Source: Avena insularis
Lineage: Eukaryota > Streptophyta > Magnoliopsida > Poales > Poaceae
Assembly (NCBI GenBank): GCA_023614405.1
Contig: JAJUPC010000222.1
Location: forward strand, 186,001-250,000
DNA length: 64,000 nt
Direction of reading: 5' to 3'
Shown in pieces: positions 13,949-28,100 of this stretch; within the stretch, counting starts at the first letter, position 1, and every line of letters begins with the position of its first letter. Position numbers and translations under genes: made by a program. The notes under the pieces are model-generated. The model did not search any database. It was not told the DNA's origin and was given only the letters and a program-made list of their open reading frames with translations.

Positions 13949-15737
13949 ATTACTACGCATAAAAACAATAAATTTTACTCTATGCTCCTGAACCCCTGAA
14001 GCTGCCAGGACCTATCAATTAGTAAAACAGTAACGGGAGAGGCTTTTCACGAACTTACCCTTGAAGACCGAAAAGCGTTGTCAACGCTCAGGAGAGCGTG
14101 GTTGATGTAGACGAGCCAAAGCCGACCTCAAGGTCGTGATGAAGTCCTTGCGCTCCTTCTGGCTCGAACGACTTGAGTGCCTCAAGTGTGACACCTCGTG
14201 GGAGTTACACACGTCCAGTGCCTGACGATGACTCCCGCTTCCCCGATCCAGCAACAGTTGGGTAAGTAGAGCTCCCGGATCCGAATCCCGCAGCGCGATG
14301 GCGCTCCGCGGTGAAGATGTCTCTCGCTCGCGCAGTCCAGAATTGGGACCACGGTCACGAGAGAGAGGGGGAGAGAGAAAATATCAATTGGAGGTCCTCC
14401 CAAAAGTGGGGAGACCTTTATTGATTATTGGGTGTATTCTCTAGGCTAAATACCCCACTTTATATAGGGGGAGGGGAGGTACTACCTCCCCTCAAGTCCC
14501 GGGGTGGGACTAAAGGAGAGGAGGGGTGGGGGAGGCACCGTCGGCCACCCCCTCATGGGCCCCATGTGGGGGGGGGGGGGCTGGCCCAATAGGGCCGCCG
14601 GCCCCCCTTTTAGCCTCTTCCCCTCTTGCCTTTCCCTAATGGGCCCTCTCCCTCCGGAAATTGGCCCATTAAGCCTTTTTGACCTTTAATTGATTTTCTC
14701 TTTATTAAATAATTATGAATAAATGATTAAATCAACATTTAACATTCATTCACATATTATTCAATATCCATGGCCATGGACCACCTTCCACCTCCACTCC
14801 GGACATCCTCCGGACTTACCGAAACCCGTCCGGTTTTCTCCCTTCTTTTCTTCGGTGATTCTACCGATCCTAAAAATGCTCTCTAAGCATCATCAAGCCC
14901 TTAAGAGTGATACCCTATGGTTCGAGAACACTCCAGACATGGTCAGGACACTCCCGCACCAATGATCGACAAAGAGACCTGGATGGCCATGTGACCCCTG
15001 TGTGTTCCACGAAGATCTTTCATCGTTTGAACCGGGACAGTCGTGTCTTATTCCCTTTTTCATTCGATACTTGCATTGCCCGAGATCTGATCAATGATAT
15101 CACCATGTCGGGTTCAATCTCGTTATTGAACAATGCTACTTAACTCGTTTCGACAAGTGATATCCCCGTGATCCAATCACATGCTGCGCAACTATTGGAT
15201 ATAACCTCTCCGAGTGGGCCCTTGAGTATCTTCCCGTCACATGGATGGCCAAAAACCGCTCTTGACATATATTGCCTCTACGGTTTCCTCCGAATACCTG
15301 AACACGCCTTTATAACCACCGTTTTACCAGATGGCATTTCATGCTATCTAAGCACTCTCGGGAGACAGTGATTGATATAGCCTCACGGTCTAAGGAATAG
15401 TCTACGAGGATCCATTTCTAATCACCGTAACTTGAACTTCGTGACATGATCGGGTCATGATGTTTAGGTTGGGTATTGGTTCATCATCTCATTCTCCGAA
15501 TGAGCTGACTTCATTTCCAACTGGCATAAATGCCACATGATCAGGAAACATGATCATCTGTTGACCAATGAACTAGTGACTAGAGTTTCACTAGGAACCC
15601 CTGGTTGTTTGTATATCACACGTGTATTGATGTTTCCACTAAATACAGTTATAGCATGATATAAAACTTAATCATAAACTATATGAAATATGATAATATT
15701 CCTTACTACTATTTGTCTCTAGGGCATATTTCCAACA
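13949..15737 (-). repeat. 5' LTR of the Copia element (right copy), inner end damaged
   Basis: This is the second copy of the 7637-9423 LTR, matching from cgcataaaa at 13956 to ttccaaca at 15737. The expected first bases tgttggggttccg are absent; the sequence reads gtactagcattacta instead. The primer-binding site, which in the related element at 57157 sits directly beside the LTR as gatctgataccac, is also absent. The damage therefore spans the LTR terminus and the priming site. Confidence 0.88.
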
Positions 15738-15742
15738 AGAAG
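15738..15742. other. Target-site duplication, right copy (AGAAG)
   Basis: This is a perfect copy of 7632-7636; the satellite resumes in register directly after it with aacacacatg. Confidence 0.93.
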
Positions 15743-18700
15743 AACACACATGCAATGACACTGGGTGTGCTTCATGATATGGTTTGTGAGAAGAACAAAC
15801 ATGCAATGACTCTAGTTGTCGTCTATGAGAGGAACACACACGCAATGACTCTAACTGTGGTTCATGAAAAGAGCACACATGAGATGACACCGGTGGATCC
15901 ATGTGTGGTCTATGAGAGGAACACACATGCAAGGACACCCGTGGATCCTTACATGGTTTGCGAAAAGAACACACATGCAATGACACTGATGGATCCATAT
16001 GTGGTCTATGAAAAGAACACACATGCAATGACACTGGTGGATCCATGTGTGGTTTATGAGAGGAACAAACATGCAATGACACTGGATCCATGCGTGGTCT
16101 GTGGGAAGAACACACATGCAATGACACTAGGTGTGGTTCATGGGAATAATAGACATGCAATAACACTGGTGGATCCATGTGTGGTTAATGAGAAGAACAC
16201 ACATGCAATGACATTGGGTGTGGTTCATGATATGGTTTGTGAGAAGAACACACATGCAATAACTCTAGCTATGGTTCATGAGAATAACACACATGCAATG
16301 ACTCTAACTGTGGTTCATGAAAAGAGCAGACATGCGATGACACCAGTGGATCCATGTGTGGTCTATGAGAGGAACCCACATGCAATGACTCTAACTGTGG
16401 TTCATGAAAAGAGCAGACATGCAATGGCACCGGTGGATCCATATGTGGTCTATGAGAGGAACACACATGCAATGACACCGGTGGATCCTTATGTGGTCTG
16501 TGAAAAGAACACACATGCAATGACACTAGTGGATCCATGTGTGGTCTGTGGTAGAACACACATGCAATGACACTGGTGGATCCATATGTGGTTTGTGAGA
16601 AGGACACACATGCAATGGCACTGGTGGATCCATGTGTGGTCTGTGGGAAGAACACACTTGCAATGACACTGGTGATATTTGGTTTGTGAAAAGAACAGAC
16701 ATGAAATGACTCTAACTATGGTTCATGAAAAGATCACACATGCAATGACACTGGTGGATCCATGTGTGGTTAATGAGAAGAACACACATGCAATGACACT
16801 GGGTGTGGTTCATGATATGGTTTGTGATAAGAACACACATGCAATGACTCTAGCTATGGTTCATGAGAAGAACACAGATGCAATGACTCTATCTGTGGTT
16901 CCTGAAAAGAGCAGACATACGATGACACCGGTGGATCCATGTGTGGTCTATGAGAGGAACACACATGCAATGACACCGGTGGATCCTTACGTGGTATGTG
17001 AGAAGAACAAACATGTAATGACACTGGTGGATCCATGTGTGGTCTGTGGGAAGAACACCCATGCAATGACACTGGTGATATGTGTTTTGTGAAAGGAACA
17101 GACATGCAATGACGTTAACTGTGGTTCATGAAAAGAGCAGACATGCAATGACACTATGGATCCATGTGTGGTTAATGAGAAGAACACACATGCAATGACA
17201 CTGGGTGTGGTTCATGATATGGTTTGTGAGAAGAACACACATGCAATGACTCTAGCTGTGGTGTATGAGAGGAGCACACATGCAATGACTGTAACTGTGG
17301 TTCATGAAAAGAGCAGACATGCGATGACACCGGTGGATCCATGTGTGGTCTATGAGAGGAACACACATGCAATGACACCGATGGATCCTTACATGGTCTG
17401 TGAGAAGAGCACACATGCAATGACACCGGTGGATCCATACGTGGTCTATGAAAAGAACACACATGCAATGACACTGTGGATCCATCAGTGGTTCATGGGA
17501 CGAACACACATGTAATGACACTGGTGGATTCATGTGTGGTCTGTGGGAAGAACACACAAGCAATGACACTGGTGATATGTGTTTTGTGAAAAGAACAGAC
17601 ATGCAATGACTCTAACTGTGGTTCATGACAAGAGCTGACATGCAATGACACCGGTGGATCCATGTGTGGTTAATGAGAAGAACACACATGCAATGACACT
17701 AGGTGTGGTTCATGATATGGTTTGTGAGAAGAACACACATGCAATGACTCTAGCTGTGGTCTATGAGAGGAACACACATGCAATGAGCTAACTGTGGTTC
17801 ATGAAAAGAGAAGACATGCGATGACACCGGTGGATCCATGTGTGGTCTATGAGAGGAATACACATGCAATGACACCGATGGAGCCTTACGTGGTATGTGA
17901 GAAGAACACACATGCAATGACACCAGTGGATCCATACGTGGTCTGTGAAAAGAACACACATGCAATGACACTGATGGATCCATCTGTGGTTTGTGAGATG
18001 GACACACATGCAATGACACTGGTGGATCCATGTGTGGTCTGTTAGAAGAACACACAGGCAATGACACTGGTGTGGTTCATGAAAGGAGCAGACATGCAAT
18101 GACACTGGTGGATCCATGTGTGGTTAATGAGAAGAACACACCTGCAATGACACCGGGTGTGGTTCATGATATGGTTTGTGAGAAGAACACACATGCAATG
18201 ACTCTAGCTGTGGTTCATGAGAAGAACACACATGCAATGACTCTAACTGTGGTTCATGAAAAGAGCAGACATGCGATGACACATGTGGATCCATGTGTGG
18301 TCTATGAGAGGAACACACATGCAATGACACCGGTGGATCCTTATGTGGTCTATGAGAAGAACACACATGCAATGACACCGGTGGATCCATATGTGGTCTG
18401 TGAGAAGAACACACATGCAATGACACTGGTGGATCCATCCATGGTTTGTGAGAAGGACACACATGCAATGACACTGGTTGACCCATGTGTGGTCTGTGAG
18501 AGGAACACACATGCAATGACACTGGTGTGGTGCATTGGAAGAACACACATGCAATGACACTGGTGGATCCATGTGTGGTTAATGAGAAGAACACACATGC
18601 AATGACACTGGGTGTGGTTCATGATATGGTTTGTGAGAAGAACACACATGCAATGACTCTAGCTGTGGTTTGTGAGAAGAACACATATGCAATGACTGTA

Positions 18701-21700
18701 ACTGTGGTTCATGAAAAGAGCAGACATGCGATGACTCTAACTGTGGATCCATGTGTGGTCTATGAGAGGAACAGACATGCAATGACACCGGTGGATCCTT
18801 ACGTGGTCTATGAGAAGAACACACATGCAATTACACCGGTGGATCCATACGTGGTCTGTGAAAAGAACACACATGCAATGAAACTTGTGGATCCATCTAC
18901 GGTTCATGGGAAGAACACACATGGAATGACACTGGTGGATCCATGTGTGGTTTGTGGGAAGAACACACATGCAATGACACTGGTGATATGTGTTTTGTGA
19001 AAAGAACAGACATACAATGACTCTAACCGTGGTTCATGAAAAGAGCAGACATGCAATGACACTGGTGGATCCATGTGTGGTTAATGTGAAGAACACACAT
19101 GCAATGACACTGGGTGTGGTTCATGATATTGTTTGTGAGAAGAACGCACATGCAATGACTCTAGCTGTGGTTCATGAGTAGAACACACATGCAATGACTC
19201 TAACTGTGGTTCATGAAAAGAGCAGACATGCGATGACTCTAACTGTAGATCCATGTGTGGTCTATGAGAGGAACACACATGCAATGACACCGGTGGATCG
19301 TTACGTGGTCTGTGAGAAGAACACACATGCAATGACACCGGTGGATCCATCCGTGGTCTATGAGAAGAACACACATGCAATGACACTGGTGGATCCATCT
19401 GTGGTTTGTGAGAAGGACACACATGCAATGACACTGGTGGATCCATGTGTGGTCTGTGAGAAGAACACACATGCAATGACACTGGTGTGGTTCATGGGAA
19501 GAACACACATGCAATGACACTGGTGGATCCATGTGTGGTTAAAGATAAGCACACATATGCAATGACACCGGGTGTGGTTCATGATATGGTTTGTGAGAAG
19601 AACACACATGCAATGACTCTAACTGTGGTACATGAGAAGAACACACATGCAATGACTCTAACTGTGGTTCTTGAAAAGATCATACATGCGATGAATCTAA
19701 CTGTGGATCCATGTCTGGTCTATGAGAGGAACACACATGCAATGACACCGGTGGATCCTTATGTGGTCTGTGAGAAGAACACACATGCAATGACACCGGT
19801 GGATCCATACGTGTTCTGTGAAAAGAACAAACATGCAATGACACTGGTGGATACATTTGTGGTTCATGGCAAGAACACACATGCAATGACACTGGTGGAT
19901 CCATGTGTGGTCTCTAGGAAGAACACACATGTAATGACACTGGTGATATGTGTTTTGTGAAAATAACAAACATGCAATGACTCTAACTGTGGTTCATGAA
20001 AAGAGCAGACATGTAACGACACTAGTGGATCCATGTGTGGTTAATGAGAAGAACACACATGCAATGACACTGGGTGTGGTTCATGATATGGTTTGTGAGA
20101 AGAACACACATGCAATGACTCAAGCTGTGGTTCATGAGAAGAACACACATGCAATGACTATAACTGTGGTTCATGAAAAGAGCAGACATGCGATGACTCT
20201 AAATGTGGATCCATGTGTGGTCTATGAGAGGAACACATATGAAATGACACCAGTGGATCCTTACATGGTTTGTGAGAAGAACAAACATGCAATGACACCG
20301 TGGATACATACGTGGTCTATGGAAAGAAAACACATGCAATGACACTGGTGGATCCAGCTGTGGTTCATGGGAAGAACACACATGCAATGACACTAGAGTA
20401 TACATGTGTGGTCTGTGGGAAGAACACACATGTAATGACACTGGTGATATGTGTTTTGTGAAAATAACAGACATGCAATGACTCTAACCGTGGTTCATGA
20501 AAAGAGCAGACATGCAATGACACTAGTGTATCCATGTGTGGTCAATGATAAGAACACACATGCAATGTCACTAGGTGTGGTTCATGATATGGTTTGTGAG
20601 AAGAACACACATGCAATGACTCTAGCTGTGGTTCATGAGAAGAACACACATGCAATGACTCTACCCGTGGTTCATGAAAAGAGCAGATATGCGATGACAC
20701 CGGTGGATCCATGTGTGGTCTATGAGAGTAACACACATGCAATGACACTGATGGATCCTTACGTGGTCTATGATAAGAACACACATGCAAAGACACCAGT
20801 GGATCCGTACGTGGTCTGTTAGAAGAACACACATGCAATGACACTGGAGGATCCATCTGTGGTTTCTGAGAAGGACACACATGTAATGACACTGATGGAT
20901 CCACGTGTGGTCTGTGAGAAGAACACACATGCAATGACACTGGTGTGGTTCATGGGAAGAACACACATGCAATGACACTGGTGGGTCCATGTGTGGTTAA
21001 TGAGAAGAACACACATGCAATGACACTGGGTGTGGTTCACGATATGGTTTGTGTGAAGAACACACATGCAATGACTCTAGCTATGGTTCATTAGAAGAAC
21101 ACACATGCAATGACTCTAACAATGCTTCATGAAAAGAGCAGACATTCGATGACTCTAATTGTGGATCCATGTGTGGTCAATGAGAGGAACACACATGCAA
21201 TGACACCGGTGGATCCTTACGTGGTCTCTGAGAAGAACACACATGCAATGACACCGATGGACCATACGTGGTCTGTGAAAAGAACACACATGCAATGACA
21301 CTGGTGGATCCATCTGTGGTTCATGGGAAGAACACACATGCAATGACACTGGTGGATCCATGTGTGGTCTGTGGGAAGAACACACATGTAATGACACTAG
21401 TGATATGTGTTTTGTGAAAATAACAGACATGCAATGACTCTAACTGTGGTTCATGAAAAGAGCAGACATGCAATGACACTGGTGGATCCATGTGTGGTTA
21501 ATGAGAAGAACACACATGCAATGACACTGGGTGTGGTTCATGATATGGTTTGTGAGAAGAACACACATGCAATGACTCTAGTTATGGTTCATGAGAAGAA
21601 CACCCATGCAATGACTCTAACTGTGGTTCATGAAAAAAGCAGACATGCGATGACTCTAACTACGGATCCATGTGTGGTCCGTGAGAGGAACACACATGCA

Positions 21701-21908
21701 AAGACACCGGTGGATCCTTATGTGGTCTATGAGAAGAACACACATGCAATGACACCGGTGGATCCATACGTGGTCTATGAAAAGAAGACACATGCAATGG
21801 CACTGGTGGATCCATCTATGGTTCATGGGAAGAAGACACATGCAATGACACTGGTGGATCCATGTGTGGTCTGTGGGAAGAACACACGTGCAATGACACT
21901 GGTGATAT

Positions 21909-24900
21909 GTGTTTTGTGAAAAGGACAGACATCCAATGACTCTAACTGTGGTTCATGAGAAGAGTAGACATGCAATGACACTGGTGGATCCATGTGTGGT
22001 TAATGCGAAGAACACACATGCAATGACATTGGGTGTGGTTCATGATATGGTTTGTGAGAAGAACACACATGCAATGACTCTAGCTGTGGTCTATGAGAGG
22101 AACACACATGCAATGACTCTAACTGTGGTTCATGAAAAGTTCAGACATGCGATGACACCGGTGGATCCATGTGTGGTCTATGAGAGGAACACACATGCAA
22201 TGTCACCGATGGATCCTTACGTAGTGTGTGAGAAGAACACACATGCAATGACACCGGTGGATCCATACGTGGTCTGTGAAAAGAACACACATGCAATGAC
22301 ACTGGTGGATCCATCTGTGGTTTGTGAGAAGGACACAATTGCAATGACACTGGTGGATCCAGGTGTGGTCTGTGAGAAGAACACACATGCAATGACACTA
22401 GTGTGGTTCATGAAAAGAGCAGACATGCAATGACACTGGTGGATCCATGTGTGGTTAATGAGAAGAACACACATGCAATGACACTGGGTGTGGTTCAAGA
22501 TATGGTTTGTGAGAAGAACACACATGCAATGACTCTAGCTGTGGTTCATGAGAAGAACACACATGCCATGACTCTAACTATGGTTCATGAAAAGAGCAGA
22601 CATGCGATGACACTAGTGGATCCATGTGTGGTCTATGAGAGGAACACACATGCAATGACACCGGTGGATCTTTACGTGGTCTGTGAGAAGAACACACATG
22701 CAATGATACCGGTGGATCCATACGTGGTCTGTGAGAAGAACACACATGCAATGACACTGGTGGATCCATCTGTGGTTTGTGAGAAGGACATACATGCAAT
22801 GAAACTGGTGGATCCATGTGTGGTCTGTGAGAAGAACACACATGCAATGACACTGGTGGATCCATGTGTGGTCTGTGAGAAGAACATACATGCAATGACA
22901 CTGGTGATATGTGGTTTATGAGAGTAACAGACATGCAATGACTCTAACTGTGGTTCATGAAAAGAGCAGACATGCGATGACACCGGTGGATCCATGTGTG
23001 GTCTATGAGAGGAACACACATGCAATGACACCGATGGATCCTTACGTGGTCTGTGAGAAGAACACACATGCAATGACACCGGTGGATCCATGTGTGGTCT
23101 GTGAGAAGGACACACATGCGATGACACTGGTGGATCCATCTGTGGTTCATGGGAAGGACACACATGCAATGACACCGGTGGATCCATCTGTGCTTCATGG
23201 GAAGAACACATATGCAATGACACTGGGTGTGGTTCATGATATGGTTTGTGAGAAGAACACAAATGCAATGACTCTAGCTCTGGTTCATGAGAATAACACC
23301 CATGCAATGACTCTAACTGTGGTTCATGAAAAAAGCAGACATGCGATGACTCTAACTATGGATCCATGAGTGGTCCGTGAGAGGAACACACATGTAATGA
23401 CACCGGTGGATCCTTACGTGGTCTATGAGAAGAACACACATGCATTGACACCGGTGGATCCATATGTGGTCTGTTAAAATAACACACATGCAATTACACT
23501 GGTGGATCCGTCTGTGGTTCATGGGAAGAACACACATGCAATGACACTGGTGGATCCATGTGTGGTTTGTGGGAAGAACACACATGCAATGACACTGGTG
23601 ATATGTGTTTTGTGAAAAGGACAGATATGCAATGACTCTAACTGTGGTTCATGACAAGAGCAGACATGCAATGACACTAGTGGATCCATGTGTGGTTAAT
23701 GAGAAGAACACACATGCAATGACACTGGGTGTGGTTCATGATATGGTTTGTGAGAAGAACATGCAATGACTCTAGTTGTGGTCTATGAGAGGAACACACA
23801 TGCAATGACTCTAACTGTGGTTCATGAAAAGATCAGACATGCGATGACACCGGTGGATCCATGTGTGGTCTATGAGAGGAACACACATGCAATGACACCG
23901 ATGGATCCTTACGTGGTCTGTGAGAAGAACACACATGCAATGACATCGGTGGATCCATACGTGGTCTGTGAAAAGAACACACATGCAATGACACTGGTGG
24001 ATCCATCTGTGGTTTGTGAGAAGGACACACATGCAATGACACTGGTGGATCCATGTGTGGTCTGTGAGAAGAACACACATGCAATGACACTAGTGTGGTT
24101 CATGAAAAGAGCAGACATGCAATGACACTGGTGGATCCATGTGTGGTTAATGAGAAGAACACACATGCAATGACACTGGGTGTGGTTCATGATATGGTTT
24201 GTGAGAAGAACACACATGCAATGACTCTAGCTGTGGTTCATGAGAAGAACACACATGCAATGACTCTAACTATGGTTCATGAAAAGAGCAGACATGCAAT
24301 GACACTCGTGGATCCATGTCTGGTCTATGATAGGAACACACATGCAATAACACCGGTGGATCCTTACGTGGTCTGTGAGACGAACACACATGCAATGACA
24401 CCGGTGGATCCATACGTGGTCTGTGAGAAGAACACACATGCAATGACACTGGTGGATCCATCTGTGGTTTGTCAGAAGGACACACATGCAATGACATTGG
24501 TGGATCCATGTGTGGTCTGTGAGAAGAACACACATGCAATGACACTGGTGGATCCATGTGTGGTCTGTGAGAAGAACATACATGCAATGACACTGGTGAT
24601 ATGTGTTTTATGAGAGGAATAGACATGCAATGACTCTAACTGTGGTTCATGAAAAGTGCAGACATGCGATGACACCGGTGGATCCATGTGTGGTCTATGA
24701 GAGGAACACACATGCAATGACACCGATGGATCCTTACGTGGTCTGTGAGAAGAACACACATGCAATGACACTGGTGGATCCATGCGTGGTCTGTGAGAAG
24801 GACACACATGCAATGACACTGGTGGATCCATCTGTGGTTCATGGGAAAGACACACATGCAATGACACTGGTGGATCCATGTGTGGTCTGTGGGAAGAACA

Positions 24901-24924
24901 CACATGCAATGACACTGGTGATAT
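21909..24924. repeat. Two adjacent ~1.69-kb super-units in satellite A
   Basis: Segment 21909-23604 and segment 23605-24924 share monomer order and private variants. Open frames at 22403-22921 and 24095-24613 encode the same 172-residue pattern 1,692 bp apart, with only a few differences such as VVQDMV against VVHDMV. The closing units at 22911 and 24603 have the same offset and both read gtttatgagag. The second copy then diverges in its last monomers. This is a larger duplication than the basic higher-order unit. Confidence 0.75.
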
Positions 24925-25156
24925 GTGTTTTGTGAAAGGAACAGACATGCAATGACGTTAACTGTGGTTCATGAAAAGAGCAGACATGCAATGACACTGG
25001 TGGATCCATGTGTGGTTAATGAGAAGAACACACATGTAATGACACTGGGTGTGTTTCATGATATGGTTTGTGAGAAGAACACACATGCAATGACTCTAGC
25101 TGTGGTTTATGAGAGGTACACACATGCAATGACTCTAACTATGGTTCATGAAAAGA

Positions 25157-28100
25157 TGTAACACCCTCGAATCGGCCCTATGCAAGTTTCAGCGCTTCCC
25201 GCCAAACCCGCATGAAAACGATTCAAGGACGCCCACCAGGCACTTTCGTGCGGGTGGAAAACAAAGTAATACCATTACACAATAGTCCATGATGGAACCC
25301 ACGGAAAAAATATATCCAACACGACTCCATGAGTCAAGAATACAGATATACAATACAAAGATCCAAATCACCTTGAAAACTATACAGCATCCGAGCACGG
25401 ATAAGAAGCAAATTGAGCCAAGAGCCCTGAAGAATAACCAATGGCGTCCATAACCTTGCCCAGGCCAAGCCGGAATGGTAACCCTGCTAACAACGTCGAT
25501 CTCAAACCTGCTAAAACAAAGGGGTGCCGACAAAGGGCAAAGGAAAAAGATGAGCGTCAGTACTAAGGCCAGTACACGGCGAGGCTAGAATTCGGCGGCT
25601 CTCGCCTACATAGCTATGGTGGACTGAAGAGGCAGCGCAGCATGCACTAAACAACCTATAGAGACTCGAAACCATGGTCGGCTATTAGAGAGGGATAAGA
25701 AACACCTATTCGGGACCAACCTGATACTAACACCAATCATAGCCATCCTGGTATTCCCCCTCGAGACCAAACGAGGAAGTCAAACCGAGGAACTCACACA
25801 GTTGGTAGTTTTATTCATTCCATTATAGTTGAAGCACTTACTAGTCAGATATAGATAGCATGAGTTGTCCTGATAGCATAAGTAGTGGGCAGTTTTAGTT
25901 AACCATTCAGTTGTAGTTGCAGTACTTACTAGTCATATAGAATTAGCATGTGACATTCCAAACCCAGCATTTGTTGGCACTTTTATTTCATTCCATTGGA
26001 GTTGTGATACTTACTAGGCAGGTATAACATGACACGATACACCCTAGTTCCACCAGTTGTTGGCACTTTTATTATCCATTCCATTGTAGTGAAGCTGATT
26101 ACTAGTCACATATTAAGTCAAATTTATAGCACTACTTTAGTTATGCTTGTCTATGATCGAGATACTATGCTCCAAGTCGTCCATAACCGCGGACATGGCT
26201 TTCAGAAAGATTTACCCTGCAGGGGTGCACAAATAGCAACACACACACGATCAACCTCGGAAAAACCAAATCAAAACACAACGAGGCTTTCACGACAAAG
26301 CAATCACAGGATTCAGAAAATATTTCAGGCGGCCACCCCATTAAGCTACCCGCAACAAAGTTGGCCGGCTCCGAGACGGACCCAAGGTTTGTGTCAATGG
26401 CTATAAACGACTTGGAACCCAAAAATGTGAACGGGCTTATCGATACCACGAAAACACTCCGCATCCAAAACAGTACAAATGCTCCACGCACAATCGTAAA
26501 TAAAGCACTAAAGCATGGCATAAGTACAGGATAGTAATAAAGCCCCAAACTAGTTTGTGGCCCCAAGAAATAAGAAATGAATCAAGCTCTGGCTAAGGGG
26601 GATTCATAGACTCTCCCGTATGTGGATAGTGCGAATAGTCAAGGAACAGGTATCAAGTACTCGGGGCCTACGGGACACAAGTGAGCATGGAAGAACGAAA
26701 TATTAGCTATTGCCCACCGATGCCTCTGCATTAGTTATATCTATTCCTAGCAATTTAATAGTTGTATTTAAAGTCATGATCATCTCCACCAATAAGCATC
26801 TCCACCAATAAGCATGTGCCAACCTTCCAACAACGGTGTAACAACAACGACGCGAAGCAGCACTTGAGCAAGCAACTACGACACGCAAGGCCGACTATCT
26901 ATCAAACAACAGGCAATAGGATGTGTCCAAGGCAATATAGAGGCTGCAGGGAATATAAATGGTGCACGGAAACTAAAGCTTCGCAACACGGATAGCAATA
27001 GATCAACAGGAGGAAGGAAAGACTATAAATGCAAAATAGGTAGAAAGGGGGAGATGCTCGCCTGGGAAACACTGCCGAAGATACATTATCCGAAGAACTT
27101 GCCGATACTCGCATCAACTCAACGGCCTAATCCGTGAAGAAGCAAATCAGTAAAAGAAACACTGGATGCATTATTTAATACTACGACAGAAGATCCGGCA
27201 TGTTCATGATATGATGCATGGCATGGCAAATATGCGATGCGGCTAGGCAATATTAAGCGGAACCGGGGTCCCAACAATTAATTAATAGGTTCGTGTTGTT
27301 TAGCTACCCCGCCATTTAAGTGTTGTCTTAACAAGGCAAAACATGGCATCGGTTCGCTACACAAATTAAATGGAGTCCGGAATAAGGCAAAGGTATCCCG
27401 CATAAACACTCCATATTTAATTTAGGTGAATCGGCAAAGTACCCACAAACCCCAAAATATGTATGCGACATGAACAATTTAATATGCAACATTGGATAAT
27501 GTCATATTATAAAAATAGGGGTCTCGAATAAAGGGGTCACACATCGGGGCGAAGGTCTTGGGGCTCGAGAGGTTCGAGGGATCGATATTGGGAGCAACGG
27601 GATCGGTCTTTAGGTCAGGGTTTCAGATCCGAGAGGAAGAACTTGGCGCGCCGGGGTTCGGCCTTCGGAAGCATTTATACTCGACGTGGGTATCTTGACA
27701 TCGATCGATCTTGGGAGGGTCCTATCCATCTTCTAGTCTTGTATCTGAGTAGTAGCATAACAACGTCACCACCAATCCATCTTCACAGACATCGTCGCCA
27801 CATCGTACGAACATCTTCAAACACAAGCACACAACACTACATACAGGCATACACCCGAGACAAGGAGCTGAGGCTGTTAGTGCGGACACGCGGCTTACTG
27901 GAGATTGGCCCCGGAGCAGAGCATGGCGCGTCGAGGCCATCAAGGAGGTGGACCGCGCGTCAGGGATGGCGTTTGCCGCTGCTAGGACGTAGGAGACGCA
28001 CGACCGCGCTGCAGATGGAGGTGGTACCATGCGTCCATGGAGAAGAGCGGAAGCAGACGAGGCTTCGAGGATGAGGTCCCGGTCGAGGAAGCTCTAGAGG

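Larger units (their letters stand above)
7637..15737 (-). mobile_element. Non-autonomous BARE/Angela-like Copia LTR retrotransposon, gag-only, inserted in satellite A
   Basis: The element is 8.1 kb, bounded by TG...CA ends and a 5-bp target duplication, and lies in reverse orientation. Read on the minus strand it starts TGTTGGAAATATGCCCTAGAG, typical of BARE/Angela-type Copia LTRs. The LTRs are about 1.8 kb and flank a ~4.5-kb internal region. That region is AT-rich and contains only a decayed gag-like segment near 12186-12850. I see no protease, integrase, reverse transcriptase or RNase H. Next to the left (3') LTR the minus strand reads a GTGGGAGAC polypurine tract. At the right (5') LTR the primer-binding site and first ~12 bp of LTR are missing. 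It would have depended on enzymes from another element, and its present copy could not prime normally. Confidence 0.93.
15738..25156. repeat. Satellite A, block 2 (alternating ~500- and ~960-bp higher-order units)
   Basis: The satellite continues in register after the Copia insertion. Here the marker gtgttttgtg is spaced 960, 501, 956 and 502 bp (starts 18990, 19950, 20451, 21407, 21909), so the repeating period is about 1,458 bp. The 960-bp units contain a second kind of internal junction, ctggtgtggttcatgggaag (J2), where J1 would read ctggtgatatgtgttttgtg. BamHI sites remain in most monomers. The subtype with acgttaac reappears only at about 17110 and at 24957 near the right end. The block ends in ttcatgaaaaga at 25156, where the large-LTR element begins. 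Confidence 0.95.

Noticed and set aside
1..25156. Many open frames of 60-335 codons on both strands of the satellite, looking like repeat proteins
   Set aside because: They arise from monomers whose lengths are multiples of three, occur on both strands at once, end at every unit junction, and vary at amino-acid-changing positions as freely as elsewhere.
25189..25533. Minus-strand 114-codon frame with hydrophobic segments, repeated at 30077-30526
   Set aside because: It lies at the end of the LTR, both copies follow LTR divergence, and no domain or start context supports a gene.
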